The notes: a model not told the origin generated them from the letters alone. A stretch of DNA of 64,000 nt from Pseudomonas cerasi (GCF_900074915.1 NZ_LT222319.1:3071001-3135000), one strand, 5' to 3'. Positions 49,639-58,343 are shown, counted from the stretch's first letter. A program made the numbers and translations.

Positions 49639-49655
49639 AGCAAGTCCAGTGCCAA
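49639..49655 (-). promoter_or_regulatory. sigma-54 (RpoN) promoter
   Basis: Read on the minus strand: TTGGCAC-TGGAC-TTGCT. This matches the -24/-12 consensus (TTGGCAC, 5 nt, TTGCT) at every conserved base and has the correct spacing. The start of transcription should fall near 49627, leaving a leader of ~26 nt before the ATG at 49601. Confidence 0.85.
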
Positions 49656-49769
49656 CTGTTCTACAAATAATTAACCTGTTGATTTTTAAAGATTAAATAA
49701 AAACAGGGCATACAGATCGCGTCAAAAAACGGATGCATCCGGCCGCCTGCGGCAAGCATTGGCCGAGCT

Positions 49770-52751
49770 TCAGCCTGCCGCACGGCCGGTGTTGATATTC
49801 AACAGCTCAATCGGCAGCGGCTCGGAAAAGTAGTAGCCCTGCGCCTGTGTGGCGCCAATCTCACGCAGCAGCTCAAGGGTTTCACGGTCCTCGACCCCTT
49901 CGGCAACCACGGTCAGATCAAGGGATTCGGCCATGCGCACGATGGCACGCACAATCGCGCGGCTGCGTACACTGGAAGCCAGGCCGAAGATAAACGACTT
50001 GTCGATTTTCAATCCGCTGAAATGGTACTGGTGCACGTAGCTGAGCGAAGAGAAGCCCGCGCCGAAATCGTCGAGCATGACCGACATGCCGTGCTCGGCC
50101 AGAAGCTTCATTGACAGGCGTGCCTGCTCGGGATCGGCCACCAGTGCGCCTTCGGTGAGCTCCAGGCACAGACGCTCGGGCGCAACATTGTGTTCGGCAA
50201 GCATCGCCAGCACTTCCGCCGCGAATGCCGGACGGGTGATGCTGTAACTCGAACAGTTCACATGCACGGGTGGCCAATGACCGTTTTCGGGTTGCGCCAG
50301 AATGGCAACCACACGCTTGAGCATGTAAAAGTCCAGACGGCCAATCAGACGCAGTCCCTCTAGCGCAGGTAGAAAGCTCTCTGGCCCGACGATTCGCCCA
50401 TCCGGCATGCACCAGCGGATCAGCGCCTCAAACGCCAGCAACTTTCCGCTATTGACGCAAATCACCGGCTGAAAATAGGGAATCAACTGATCCGTACGTT
50501 TCAGCGCCGTGCGCAAGGCGCCCTCCTGCTCGACCTGATCCGATACCTCGCGACGCAACGCCTGATTGAACACCGCGAAGCTGTCCCGGCCACCATTCTT
50601 GACCCGGTACATGGCGGTATCGGCATCGCGCAGCAGGTCAGCCGGCTCCTGATGGAAGCGGCTGTCGGCGCCCACCACACCGATACTGCAGGAGGAAAAA
50701 ACCGTGTGATCATCGATCACGAACGGCTGCTCGAACGCCGTCAGTATTCGCTGGGCAATCTCCGTGCCGGTCTGCAACGGCGTGTCGATGCTCAACACGG
50801 CGAACTCGTCACCGCCCAGCCGCGCCAACAGGTCCTTTTCGCGCATGCAACTGCGCAAACGCTCGGCGGCCTGCACCAGAAGGATGTCGCCGCAGTGATG
50901 GCCAAGGCTGTCATTGATCATCTTGAAGCGATCCAGATCGATGAACATGACGATCAGTTGCTGGCCATCGCAGCAGAAGTCCTGCCAGGCATGCCTCAGG
51001 CGATATTGCAAATGGCTGCGATTGGGCAGCCCGGTCAGCGAGTCGTGGGAGTTTTCGTGCTGCAGTCTGGCGTTGGCCCGATCCAGCTCACGGGTCCTGT
51101 CTCGAACCCTGGCTTCAAGCAAAACATTGGCGGTATGGATCGCGTCTGCCGCGCTGCGCCGGGACAGTGCCGTATCGATGTGACGAGAAACAAAGGTGAG
51201 CAGTTCCTGATCGCGCAAGGTATAGCTGACGTCCTTGGAATAACTCTGCACCACCAGCACACCGCGAACCTGTCCGCCGTCGAACAGCGGAATGCCCAGC
51301 CATGAAGAACAACGACCGGATTGTCGCTGGACCTCGATCTCGCCAAGGCTTTCCAGCCTGCGGGCTTCATCGTAATCGATCAGGCACGGTCGCCGCTGGC
51401 CTATCACATACTCGGTAAACCCTCGCTGCCCGCGTCGTGAACGCGGCGGCGTGGGCTTGAACTCGTCAATGTAATACGGAAAGGTCACTTCGCCCGTCGC
51501 GCTGTCGTAAAGCGCGATGTAGAAATTGAGCGCCACCAGCAGCTCGCCGACGATCATGTGCAGGCTGCGGAAAAGCTCGTTCATGTCGCCGGGCTGACTG
51601 GAAAGCTCGGCAATCTGGAACAGGGCACTCTGCAGATGCTCGGCACGCTCGCGATCCCTGACTTCCTGACGCAACGCGTCATTGGCTGCAGAAAGTTGTT
51701 GCGTGCGCAGGGCTACCACCTGCTCCAGGTCAGTTCGGCGCAACTGCCGGTCCAGTGCCATCGCCACATGGCGCGACACGACGGCGAACAATGCACGATC
51801 CTGGGCACTGTAGACACGAGACACATCGTAAACCTGCATCGCGACCATGCCGAACACTTCATCCGATGCATTTTTCAAGGGCGCGCCCATCCAGAACTCG
51901 GGCAGACGTCCGACGCAGTAAAAGCGGTTTTCGGCTTTGGCCAGTTCGATGCAGGCGGCATCGAGAAACAAAGGCTGCCCGCTGCTCAAGACATACCCGG
52001 TCAGCGACATCCGGTCAGCGTCGATAAACTCGAACGTCTCGTGAGCCATCGCTTCGTCATCGAAACGGTCAATGTAATAAGGGTAAGTGATCTTGCCGCT
52101 TTGCCGGTCATACAGCGCAACGTAGAAGTTCTCGGCATCGATCAGCGCCCCCAATTGCTCATGAATGCCTTGCAGAAAAGCGCCGCGGTCCAGCGTGGAG
52201 CTCGCCAGCAGGCTGATTTCATACAGAACCCGCTGAGTGTTCTGCGCGCGGATCAACGCGGCGGTCTGCAACAGCGAGCCCAGTCTGGCGGCCAGATCCA
52301 CCAGCAGGGGGTGGTCTTTGTCGGCCATCGGTGCCAACACCCAGCCCAGCACGCCCTCGCCCTGCCCTGCGACCCGGCAATGCAGCTGCAATTGAGCGCA
52401 ATACGCTTCGAAGTCTTCAGCCGCGATGTGTGCTGGCCAGACAACGGTGTTGTCGCCCTGTCCGAGCAGGCATTTCAGTTCGCCAGCGGCGTATGCAGCC
52501 CAGGCAATATCCGCTATCTGCTCGCGTGCGGCGCTGATGAGTGCTTCGATAGACGCGTGACAGGAGAATCGGTCGCGGTTGGCTGCCAAGGCGCTGCCGG
52601 GAGTACGTGAGGTGCACGCTACGCTTGGGCAAAGGCCCGTGGCCAGAAGTGAGACTGTCATGGAAACACCCAGATGCATGAGCCGACGGCGGTCATCCTT
52701 AAAATAATGACCAGAGATTACAAGCGTGTCAGGCATTGTTGCAAAGTTCAT
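49770..52751 (-). CDS. GAF-GAF-GGDEF-EAL cyclic-di-GMP turnover protein
   Basis: Up to 993 residues; the N-terminus is uncertain (an in-frame ATG at 52661, MTVSLLATGL, is an alternative). Two GAF domains (~165-345 and ~375-530, with near-identical YVALYDRQSGKITYPYYID and YIALYDSATGEVTFPYYID motifs), a coiled coil, then GGDEF (LARLGGDEF near 645, with the inhibitory I-site REKD five residues before it) and EAL (EALIRW near 775; ELTE, DDFGAGFSSLSY, LKIDKSF, EGVE and QAQGYYFSEPLP all kept). By motif both cyclase and phosphodiesterase could be active. Soluble, no clear membrane anchor. Confidence 0.9.
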   Translation of the reverse strand: MNFATMPDTLVISGHYFKDDRRRLMHLGVSMTVSLLATGLCPSVACTSRTPGSALAANRDRFSCHASIEALISAAREQIADIAWAAYAAGELKCLLGQGDNTVVWPAHIAAEDFEAYCAQLQLHCRVAGQGEGVLGWVLAPMADKDHPLLVDLAARLGSLLQTAALIRAQNTQRVLYEISLLASSTLDRGAFLQGIHEQLGALIDAENFYVALYDRQSGKITYPYYIDRFDDEAMAHETFEFIDADRMSLTGYVLSSGQPLFLDAACIELAKAENRFYCVGRLPEFWMGAPLKNASDEVFGMVAMQVYDVSRVYSAQDRALFAVVSRHVAMALDRQLRRTDLEQVVALRTQQLSAANDALRQEVRDRERAEHLQSALFQIAELSSQPGDMNELFRSLHMIVGELLVALNFYIALYDSATGEVTFPYYIDEFKPTPPRSRRGQRGFTEYVIGQRRPCLIDYDEARRLESLGEIEVQRQSGRCSSWLGIPLFDGGQVRGVLVVQSYSKDVSYTLRDQELLTFVSRHIDTALSRRSAADAIHTANVLLEARVRDRTRELDRANARLQHENSHDSLTGLPNRSHLQYRLRHAWQDFCCDGQQLIVMFIDLDRFKMINDSLGHHCGDILLVQAAERLRSCMREKDLLARLGGDEFAVLSIDTPLQTGTEIAQRILTAFEQPFVIDDHTVFSSCSIGVVGADSRFHQEPADLLRDADTAMYRVKNGGRDSFAVFNQALRREVSDQVEQEGALRTALKRTDQLIPYFQPVICVNSGKLLAFEALIRWCMPDGRIVGPESFLPALEGLRLIGRLDFYMLKRVVAILAQPENGHWPPVHVNCSSYSITRPAFAAEVLAMLAEHNVAPERLCLELTEGALVADPEQARLSMKLLAEHGMSVMLDDFGAGFSSLSYVHQYHFSGLKIDKSFIFGLASSVRSRAIVRAIVRMAESLDLTVVAEGVEDRETLELLREIGATQAQGYYFSEPLPIELLNINTGRAAG

Positions 52752-52909
52752 ACCTTTTTGGCAGACCCTTGTATTCCCCTATGACGCTTGTGTGACGCAG
52801 GGCACTACACGGCTCCCTCATGTGTCAGATTCAGGTGCATTGCCGCGCAGCGAGGCTCGGCTATGCTGTCGTACGGCGTTACATTTATTCAATTGAACAG
52901 GTGACAGTA

Positions 52910-53941
52910 ATGGTCAAGACGTACAGCTACGCAGCGCAATCTGCCCAAGACATACTCAAACCCCATCAATTCGAACGTCGCTCGCCCGGCGCTGACGATG
53001 TTCAGATCGACATCCTTTACTGCGGCGTGTGCCACTCGGACCTGCACACTGCGCGCAATGAGTGGCACAACACACTCTATCCTTCTGTTCCGGGTCACGA
53101 AATCGTCGGCCGGGTCACGGCGGTCGGCTGCATGGTCGACAGCTGCCAGCAATGTACATCGTGCGCCGAGGGTGACGAGCAATATTGCGAGAGCGGCTTC
53201 ACGGGCACCTACAATGGCCCGGTATTTGGCGGCGAGAACACATTCGGCGGCTACTCCGACAAGATCGTGGTCAAGGAAAAGTTCGTCTTGCGCATCTCTC
53301 ATGATGCCAACCTGGCCGCCGTAGCGCCGCTGTTGTGCGCGGGTATCACCACCTATTCCCCCTTGCGCCACTGGAAGGTCAGCCCGGGCAAGAAAGTCGG
53401 CATTGTCGGGCTTGGCGGTCTCGGCCACATGGGCGTCAAGATTGCCCACGCCATGGGCGCACATGTTGTGCTGTTCACGACCTCCCCCAACAAGCGAGAA
53501 GATGGCTTGCGCCTGGGCGCCGACGAAGTAGTCGTATCCAAAGACGCGGCACAGATGGCCGCTCAGGCCAACAGCCTGGACTTTATCCTCAACACGGTCG
53601 CAGCGCCGCATGATCTGGACGCCTTTCTGTCTCTTCTCAAGCGCGACGGCACCATGACACTGGTCGGCGCGCCGGCAGAACCGCATCCCTCACCAGCGGT
53701 GTTCAACCTGATCTTCAAACGTCGCAGCCTGGCTGGCTCGTTGATCGGAGGCATTCAGGAAACCCAGGAAATGCTGGATTTCTGCGCCGAGCACGGCATC
53801 GTTTCCGACATCGAAATGATCAACATGCAGGACATCAACGAGGCTTATGAGCGGATGCTCAAGGGCGACGTCAAGTATCGCTTTGTCATCGACATGGACA
53901 GCCTCAAGCAGGAAGCGGCTGCCGACTCGAACGCTGCCTGA
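52910..53941 (+). CDS. YahK/CAD-type zinc alcohol dehydrogenase with internal deletion
   Basis: 343 residues from ATG 52910. Family features: catalytic zinc site CGVCHSDLH, VPGHEIVGRVTAVG, structural-zinc cysteines CQQC/C/YC, the NAD(P)-binding GLGGLGHMGVKIAHAMGAHVV, and the CAD-type ending GDVKYRFVIDM. After AVG (residue 73) the sequence goes directly to CMVDSCQQC; E. coli YahK and relatives have about 15 residues there (the xxVxxFxxGDxVGVG strand). The loss is in frame. Such enzymes reduce aldehydes with NADPH. Whether this one still folds is uncertain. Divergent from the GGDEF-EAL gene. Confidence 0.85.
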   Translation: MVKTYSYAAQSAQDILKPHQFERRSPGADDVQIDILYCGVCHSDLHTARNEWHNTLYPSVPGHEIVGRVTAVGCMVDSCQQCTSCAEGDEQYCESGFTGTYNGPVFGGENTFGGYSDKIVVKEKFVLRISHDANLAAVAPLLCAGITTYSPLRHWKVSPGKKVGIVGLGGLGHMGVKIAHAMGAHVVLFTTSPNKREDGLRLGADEVVVSKDAAQMAAQANSLDFILNTVAAPHDLDAFLSLLKRDGTMTLVGAPAEPHPSPAVFNLIFKRRSLAGSLIGGIQETQEMLDFCAEHGIVSDIEMINMQDINEAYERMLKGDVKYRFVIDMDSLKQEAAADSNAA

Positions 53942-54245
53942 CGTGCAGCCAACAGCCAGGGAAGGCTGAGCGCACGGACATGCCGTACGTCGCCCCCGGT
54001 GAACCGAACGCGGCTAACCGCCCACTGATGTCCATACTCTAATGCAGCAAACGGGTTGCAGACCTCTGCAACCCGTCTGCTGTGCGACTCGCTCTGGCTG
54101 TTTCACGCTAAGACCTGAGCGGCGCACCCGCTAAAATGAACTATTTATTACATTTTGGTGACTACCACTGACTGTCTTTGAGTCTCAAGTTCACGCAGTC
54201 CTTGCAGATACTCATGTCAACGGACGTTTAACAGGTGAACGGATT
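53942..54245. other. intergenic region with a long hairpin
   Basis: 304 nt without a recognisable gene. The only structure is a 17-bp stem with one mismatch at 54045-54082 (CAGCAAACGGGTTGCAG / CTGCAACCCGTCTGCTG, 4-nt loop), too far from the dehydrogenase stop and without a T-run. The last 60 nt before 54246 would hold the Nudix gene promoter. Confidence 0.6.
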
Positions 54246-54644
54246 ATGAAACAACGCGCGACAGTCATCTGCAAACGTGACGGCCAGGTCCTTTACGTGC
54301 GCAAACCGAAATCCCGCTGGGCATTGCCCGGCGGCAGGATTGAAGCGGGTGAAACGCCCTTCCAGGCCGCAGTGCGTGAACTGTGCGAGGAAACCGGGCT
54401 TGCCGACCTTGATCTTCTGTACCTCGATGTGTACGAGAAGGATCAAGTGGCCCACTACGTTTTTACCGCTCAGGTTCCAGCCTCCAGCGAGCCATCGCCG
54501 CAGAACGAAATTGCTGCCTGCAAATGGCTTGCGCCGCAGAAACTTGACGACCTGAAAGCCAGCAGTGCGACCAAAACCATCGTCAAGTCATATGCCAACG
54601 AGTCCGAAGACGTTTCCGGTGCACGGAGCCATGTGACGGGGTAA
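54246..54644 (+). CDS. Nudix hydrolase
   Basis: 132 residues. Nudix box GGRIEAGETPFQAAVRELCEETGL matches GX5EX7REUXEEXGU with all metal-binding glutamates. The short, single-domain form (MutT/DIPP-like) gives no certain substrate; nucleoside or dinucleotide polyphosphates are usual. ATG 54246 has a weak ribosome site (AACGGATT). The C-terminal 20 residues (ESEDVSGARSHVTG) are a polar tail. Probably transcribed alone. Confidence 0.85.
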   Translation: MKQRATVICKRDGQVLYVRKPKSRWALPGGRIEAGETPFQAAVRELCEETGLADLDLLYLDVYEKDQVAHYVFTAQVPASSEPSPQNEIAACKWLAPQKLDDLKASSATKTIVKSYANESEDVSGARSHVTG

Positions 54645-54733
54645 TCGGGACAATCGGGTTGAACGGTATGGCCTGATTCTGTTCTGAGACAGCAGACGGT
54701 TCATTACTTTCTTCCCCGTCTCAGGAGACCCCT

Positions 54734-55795
54734 ATGACTCAGACCGCCCTGGTTGTTGGCGCAAGTGGCATTGTCGGCAGCGCAATCACGCAGTTGTTAC
54801 TGGAAAACGATTGGCAGGTTGCCGCCCTCTCCCGTAGCCCGTCAGCGCGGCCCGGCGTGATCCCGGTTGCTGCAGACCTGCAGAACCCGGAGTCCGTACG
54901 TGTGGCTCTGGCTGATTTAAAGCCCACCCACGTTTTCATCACGACATGGTCGCGTCAGGCCACTGAAGCAGAAAACATCCGAGTCAATGCCGCGATGGTG
55001 CGTAACGTGCTGGACGCTGTGCGGCCCGCTGGCAGTGTCAAGCATGTCGCACTGGTGACCGGCCTCAAGCATTACCTCGGCCCGTTTGAAGCGTATGGCA
55101 AAGGCACCCTGCCGCAAACGCCGTTCAGGGAATCGCAGGCGCGCCTCGATATCGAGAACTTTTACTACGCCCAGGAAGACGAAGTCTTCGCTGCCGCAGA
55201 GAAGGATGGCTTTACCTGGAGCGTCCATCGTCCGCACACCGTGACCGGTGTCGCCGTCGGCAACGCGATGAACATGGCGACGACTCTGGCCGTTTACGCC
55301 TCGATCTGTAAAGCCACGGGCCGACCTTTCGTGTTCCCGGGCTCCCGTGTGCAGTGGGACAGCCTGACCGACATGACCGATGCGCTGCAGCTGGCCCGCC
55401 AGCAACTGTGGGCCGCGACCACACCTGCAGCGGCCAATCAGGCGTTCAACATCACCAACGGCGATGTGTTCCGCTGGAGCTGGATGTGGGGACAGATCGC
55501 CGAATACTTCGGCTTGCAGCCAGCCGATTTCCCGAGCGAGCCAGCCCCGCTGGAAACGCAGATGGCCAACGATCAAGCAATCTGGGATGACATTGTTCGC
55601 GAGCATCAGCTCAAGGAAAGTGACATCAACCGCTTGATTTCGCCATGGCACAGCGATGCCGATCTCGGCCGTCCGATTGAAGTAGTCACTGACATGTCGA
55701 AGAGCCGCAAACTGGGCTTCACGGCATTTCAGGCCAGTGACGATGCGTTCTTCGACGTGTTTGAAAAGCTGCGTCGTGACCGCCTGATTCCCTGA
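54734..55795 (+). CDS. PRISE-type (progesterone 5-beta-reductase/iridoid-synthase-like) SDR
   Basis: 353 residues. Extended SDR with LVVGASGIVGSAITQLL at the start, VALVTGLKHYLGPFEAYGKG and the motif IENFYYAQED, in which NFYY is the catalytic signature of PRISE enone 1,4-reductases. SVHRPHTVTGVAVGNAMNM is the family substrate/cofactor region. Members reduce activated C=C bonds of enones with NADPH; bacterial substrates are unknown. Start with AGGAGACCCCT upstream. Last chromosomal gene before the tRNA-Val island. Confidence 0.87.
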   Translation: MTQTALVVGASGIVGSAITQLLLENDWQVAALSRSPSARPGVIPVAADLQNPESVRVALADLKPTHVFITTWSRQATEAENIRVNAAMVRNVLDAVRPAGSVKHVALVTGLKHYLGPFEAYGKGTLPQTPFRESQARLDIENFYYAQEDEVFAAAEKDGFTWSVHRPHTVTGVAVGNAMNMATTLAVYASICKATGRPFVFPGSRVQWDSLTDMTDALQLARQQLWAATTPAAANQAFNITNGDVFRWSWMWGQIAEYFGLQPADFPSEPAPLETQMANDQAIWDDIVREHQLKESDINRLISPWHSDADLGRPIEVVTDMSKSRKLGFTAFQASDDAFFDVFEKLRRDRLIP

Positions 55796-55805
55796 AGCTG
55801 CTCAC

Positions 55806-55839
55806 GCTCTCGTGCCAATGCTCGCATTGGCACGAGAGC
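55806..55839. repeat. 15-bp perfect hairpin after the PRISE gene
   Basis: GCTCTCGTGCCAATG / CATTGGCACGAGAGC with a 4-nt loop, 10 nt past the stop. A dispersed palindrome or a factor-independent 3' end; no T-run follows. Confidence 0.7.
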
Positions 55840-55870
55840 TGGCACTTTCTACGGGTAACGCAAGCACAAC

Positions 55871-55905
55871 AAAAAAGGGCCAACCTTTCGGTTGACCCTT
55901 TTTTT
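55871..55905. terminator. terminator of the original tRNA-Val
   Basis: Stem AAAAAGGGCCAACC / GGTTGACCCTTTTTT, 4-nt loop, with A-runs and T-runs on both sides. On the minus strand it lies just after the tRNA 3' end; similar hairpins follow both intact tRNA-Val genes. Confidence 0.8.
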
Positions 55906-55977
55906 ACCGCCCAGCAGAGCGGATTTTGTTTGGTAGGCGCGATTGGACTCGAACCAACGACCCCCACCATGTCAAGG
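55906..55977. other. left attachment site (attL): displaced 3' part of tRNA-Val
   Basis: 72 bp identical to 59757-59828. 55931-55977 is the tRNA-Val 3' end (CCA through to the anticodon arm) on the minus strand; after GTCAAGG the sequence leaves the tRNA and becomes island DNA. This is the hallmark left by a tyrosine integrase that recombines in the tRNA 3' half. Confidence 0.9.
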
Positions 55978-56051
55978 AGAGGAGCAATACCCCCAAGCCC
56001 ATACAGGCTATGGCCTTGAGAGAACGCCCATTCACATCATGAGGCGTCAAC

Positions 56052-56504
56052 ATGGCTAACATCCGCTCCCTACCATCAGGCAACTGGAACGCTCAGGTCA
56101 GATTGAAAGGGAAACCCCCTCAGTCGAAGACATTTTCTACACAGGCTGAGGCTCAGGCATGGGCTGACAAGCTTGAGGCTGTCATCAAAGACCATAAGCA
56201 CCACACCATCTTCACATTGGGCATGACCTACTGTGACTCCCACCTCAAGGGCAAGGGTTCCTACACCCATGCTGTCCAGATAGTTGAGCAACTAGCTCAC
56301 GCCTTCCCTCAGTCAATTCATGACATAACCCCCAAGCTAGTGAACGATTTCAAACTGATGCGCTTACAGACCGTCAAGGCAGCCACATGCAGACATCAAC
56401 TAGCGTTCCTCTCTCGGTTCTTCAAGTACGCTAAACGTGGCTTGCTGATAGACATACCTAACCCTGTCTGTGATATCACCCTACCTAAGGAAGGTCTGAA
56501 GTAG
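56052..56504 (+). pseudogene. tyrosine integrase, N-terminal fragment interrupted by an IS
   Basis: Encodes 150 residues: an Arm/AP2-like DNA-binding start (MANIRSLPSGNWNAQVRLKG) and the SAM-like core-binding domain (FPQSIHDITPKLVNDFKLMRLQTVKAATCRHQLAFLSRFFKYAKRGLL ... NPVCDI). The catalytic R-H-R-Y domain is missing. The frame crosses into the left end of the IS at 56489 and stops at 56504 inside it. If the IS is removed in silico, the frame continues only 11 codons to a stop at 57720, so the catalytic half had been lost or deleted too. Confidence 0.85.
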
Positions 56505-57681
56505 GCAGACTTTTTAACCCTCCCGTTGCTTCAAAGTTTCAAAAAACGTCGTTTCAATCGAAAATCAGACCTTTGCCTCGCCCAACTCCTCTTTTTTCTT
56601 CGGACAAGCGCTTTTTAGCGTCAATTGTCCACATTACAGGCGCACCTCTCCTGTATTCAGCAGTCGTTTTCGCATCATCCACAGATTGGACAGAGCAAAT
56701 AGCGTGGTCTGCTGCGCAGTGTTTTTCAGCAGGCCTCGGAAGCGTACTTTCGTATAACCAAACTGGCGTTTGATCACTCGAAACGGATGCTCAACCTTGG
56801 CGCGCAGTTGAGCTTTCGCGTATTCGATTTTGCGACGCATGCGCCCGATCAGACTTTCCTTTGCATGCTTTTTATAACTGCTGGGCCGCGCTGCAATCGA
56901 CCATATCATTTGGCGATTTTGATGCTCGGGACGCTTTTCGACACCGGTGTAGCCCGCGTCGCCAGAGACGTAAGTTTCTTCTCCGTGCAGTAACTGGTCG
57001 ACCTGAGTTACGTCAGCTACATTCGCCGCCGTGCCCACCACGCTATGCACCAAACCGGATTCGGCATCGACACCGATGTGCGCTTTCATCCCGAAGAAAT
57101 ATTGATTTCCTTTCTTCGTCTGGTGCATTTCAGGGTCACGTTTTCCGTCCTCGTTCTTGGTCGAACTCGCCGCATGGATGATCGTTGCATCGACCACGGT
57201 GCCCTGGCGCAGCAACAAACCACGGTCGCCCAAATAGCCATTGATGACCTGCAAAATCCCACCGGCCAGCTCATGTTTCTCCAGCAGTCGGCGGAAATTG
57301 AGGATCGTGGTTTCGTCCGGAATCCGATCCAGGTGCAGTCCTGCAAACTGTCGCAGAATTGTGGTTTCGTAGAGCGATTCTTCCATGGCCGGATCGCTGT
57401 AGCCGAACCAGTTTTGCATCAGATGAACCCGCAACATCGCCATCAACGGATAGGCAGGGCGACCACCTTCGCCCTTTGGATAGTGTGGCTCGATCAGTTT
57501 GACCAAGCCATTCCAGGGCACGACCTGATCCATCTCGATCAGGAAGCGTTCACGGCGGGTTTGTTTGCGTTTGCCAGCGTATTCGGCGTCAGCGAAGGAC
57601 ATCTGCTTCATCGGGACTCAACCGTTCAGTGCTTGGGACTGGCGTATTTCACCAGATTTGGAAGTCTTTTTCAGAGTTTCC
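56489..57681 (-). mobile_element. IS5-family insertion sequence
   Basis: About 1193 bp, the normal IS5-group size. Left end GGAAGGTCTGAAG and right end (read inward) GGAAACTCTGAAA form imperfect terminal inverted repeats. Flanks are CTAA on the left and TTAA on the right, both fitting the IS5 target YTAR, but not identical, so the target duplication is imperfect. One transposase gene, on the minus strand. Confidence 0.8.
56634..57611 (-). CDS. IS5-family DDE transposase
   Basis: 325 residues, full length for the IS5 group. DDE residues lie in VVDATIIHA, SGDAGYTG and the Y-R-E region (AQLRAKVEHPFRVIKRQFG). Typical N-terminus MKQMSFADAEYAGKRKQTRRERFL and conserved PDETTILNFRRLLEKHEL. The frame is intact, so this copy could be active. 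It lies inside the integrase pseudogene. Confidence 0.93.
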   Translation of the reverse strand: MKQMSFADAEYAGKRKQTRRERFLIEMDQVVPWNGLVKLIEPHYPKGEGGRPAYPLMAMLRVHLMQNWFGYSDPAMEESLYETTILRQFAGLHLDRIPDETTILNFRRLLEKHELAGGILQVINGYLGDRGLLLRQGTVVDATIIHAASSTKNEDGKRDPEMHQTKKGNQYFFGMKAHIGVDAESGLVHSVVGTAANVADVTQVDQLLHGEETYVSGDAGYTGVEKRPEHQNRQMIWSIAARPSSYKKHAKESLIGRMRRKIEYAKAQLRAKVEHPFRVIKRQFGYTKVRFRGLLKNTAQQTTLFALSNLWMMRKRLLNTGEVRL

Positions 57682-57992
57682 TTAAGAGAAACTGGGAAAC
57701 CTTAACGTCAGCAAGCTGACAGATACTACTCTCTTCTTAGCACACTAAGTAAGACACCATCCTTAGACTACCATCTATCGATGGACCTTCCTTAAAAGCA
57801 AAAGCAACGTCAGCGTAGCTGACAAGAGCACGCATAAAAGAGAGAATCAAAAGCGGACTACCAACCAGTATGTATCGCTCTTGATCTTTCTTTATTGCGT
57901 ATGCCACTACGTGGCGTGCTCTTGCTTCTGCTGTCACGCAGTGACTCCTGCTGAAAGCCCACTACTATACTCACACACTTAAAGAGAACAAC
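57682..57992. other. non-coding stretch right of the IS, upstream of the 116-residue gene
   Basis: 311 nt, AT-rich, no credible gene. It holds two copies of a GTCAGC-(2-3)-GCTGAC hairpin (57707-57720 and 57809-57823), and an 11-bp inverted repeat CAAGAGCACGC (57823-57833) / GCGTGCTCTTG (57914-57924) enclosing 80 bp. These could be regulator sites for the next gene or remains of the island's control region. Confidence 0.55.
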
Positions 57993-58343
57993 ATGAACAT
58001 TCAAGAAGAACACAAACAGCAATACGTAGAAGCTTACTCACACATTGAGCTAGCCAAGACACTTGGAGTTAGTCTAGCCCTGCTAGATAACCATGCAGAA
58101 AACCAAGGATGGAAAGAGGAGCATCGACTCTACTGGTTTGACAAGTCACTTGAGCCATTGAAGTATGCGCTTAACGAAGGAAGCATACCAGCTGTCAAGG
58201 AACTGCTTAAGATTGCTGGCGTAACCAGACCAGTGGGCAGACCAAAGAAACAAGACATTGAAGGCCATCTAGCTAAAGAAGCCAAAGTGACCGAGGAATG
58301 GGAAGCTGACTTCCGAAGACTGACCCTAGTGTCACCAAACTGA
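57993..58343 (+). CDS. 116-residue island protein with HTH-like and AT-hook-like parts
   Basis: Not firmly recognised. Residues ~15-35 (HIELAKTLGVSLALLDNHAEN) can form a helix-turn-helix; LKYALNEGSIPAVKELLKIAGV at ~60-80 is helical; RPVGRPKKQD at ~85-95 resembles an AT-hook; the C-terminus is acidic and helical. The arrangement recalls small terminase subunits of phages, which also appear in phage satellites, but this is an inference by shape only. Highly charged, soluble, AT-rich codon use unlike the host genes. Weak ribosome site (AAGAGAAC). Confidence 0.65.
   Translation: MNIQEEHKQQYVEAYSHIELAKTLGVSLALLDNHAENQGWKEEHRLYWFDKSLEPLKYALNEGSIPAVKELLKIAGVTRPVGRPKKQDIEGHLAKEAKVTEEWEADFRRLTLVSPN

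Noticed and set aside
57737..57937. A 66-codon minus-strand frame beside the IS
   Set aside because: It spans inverted repeats, has no ribosome site and no protein-like pattern.
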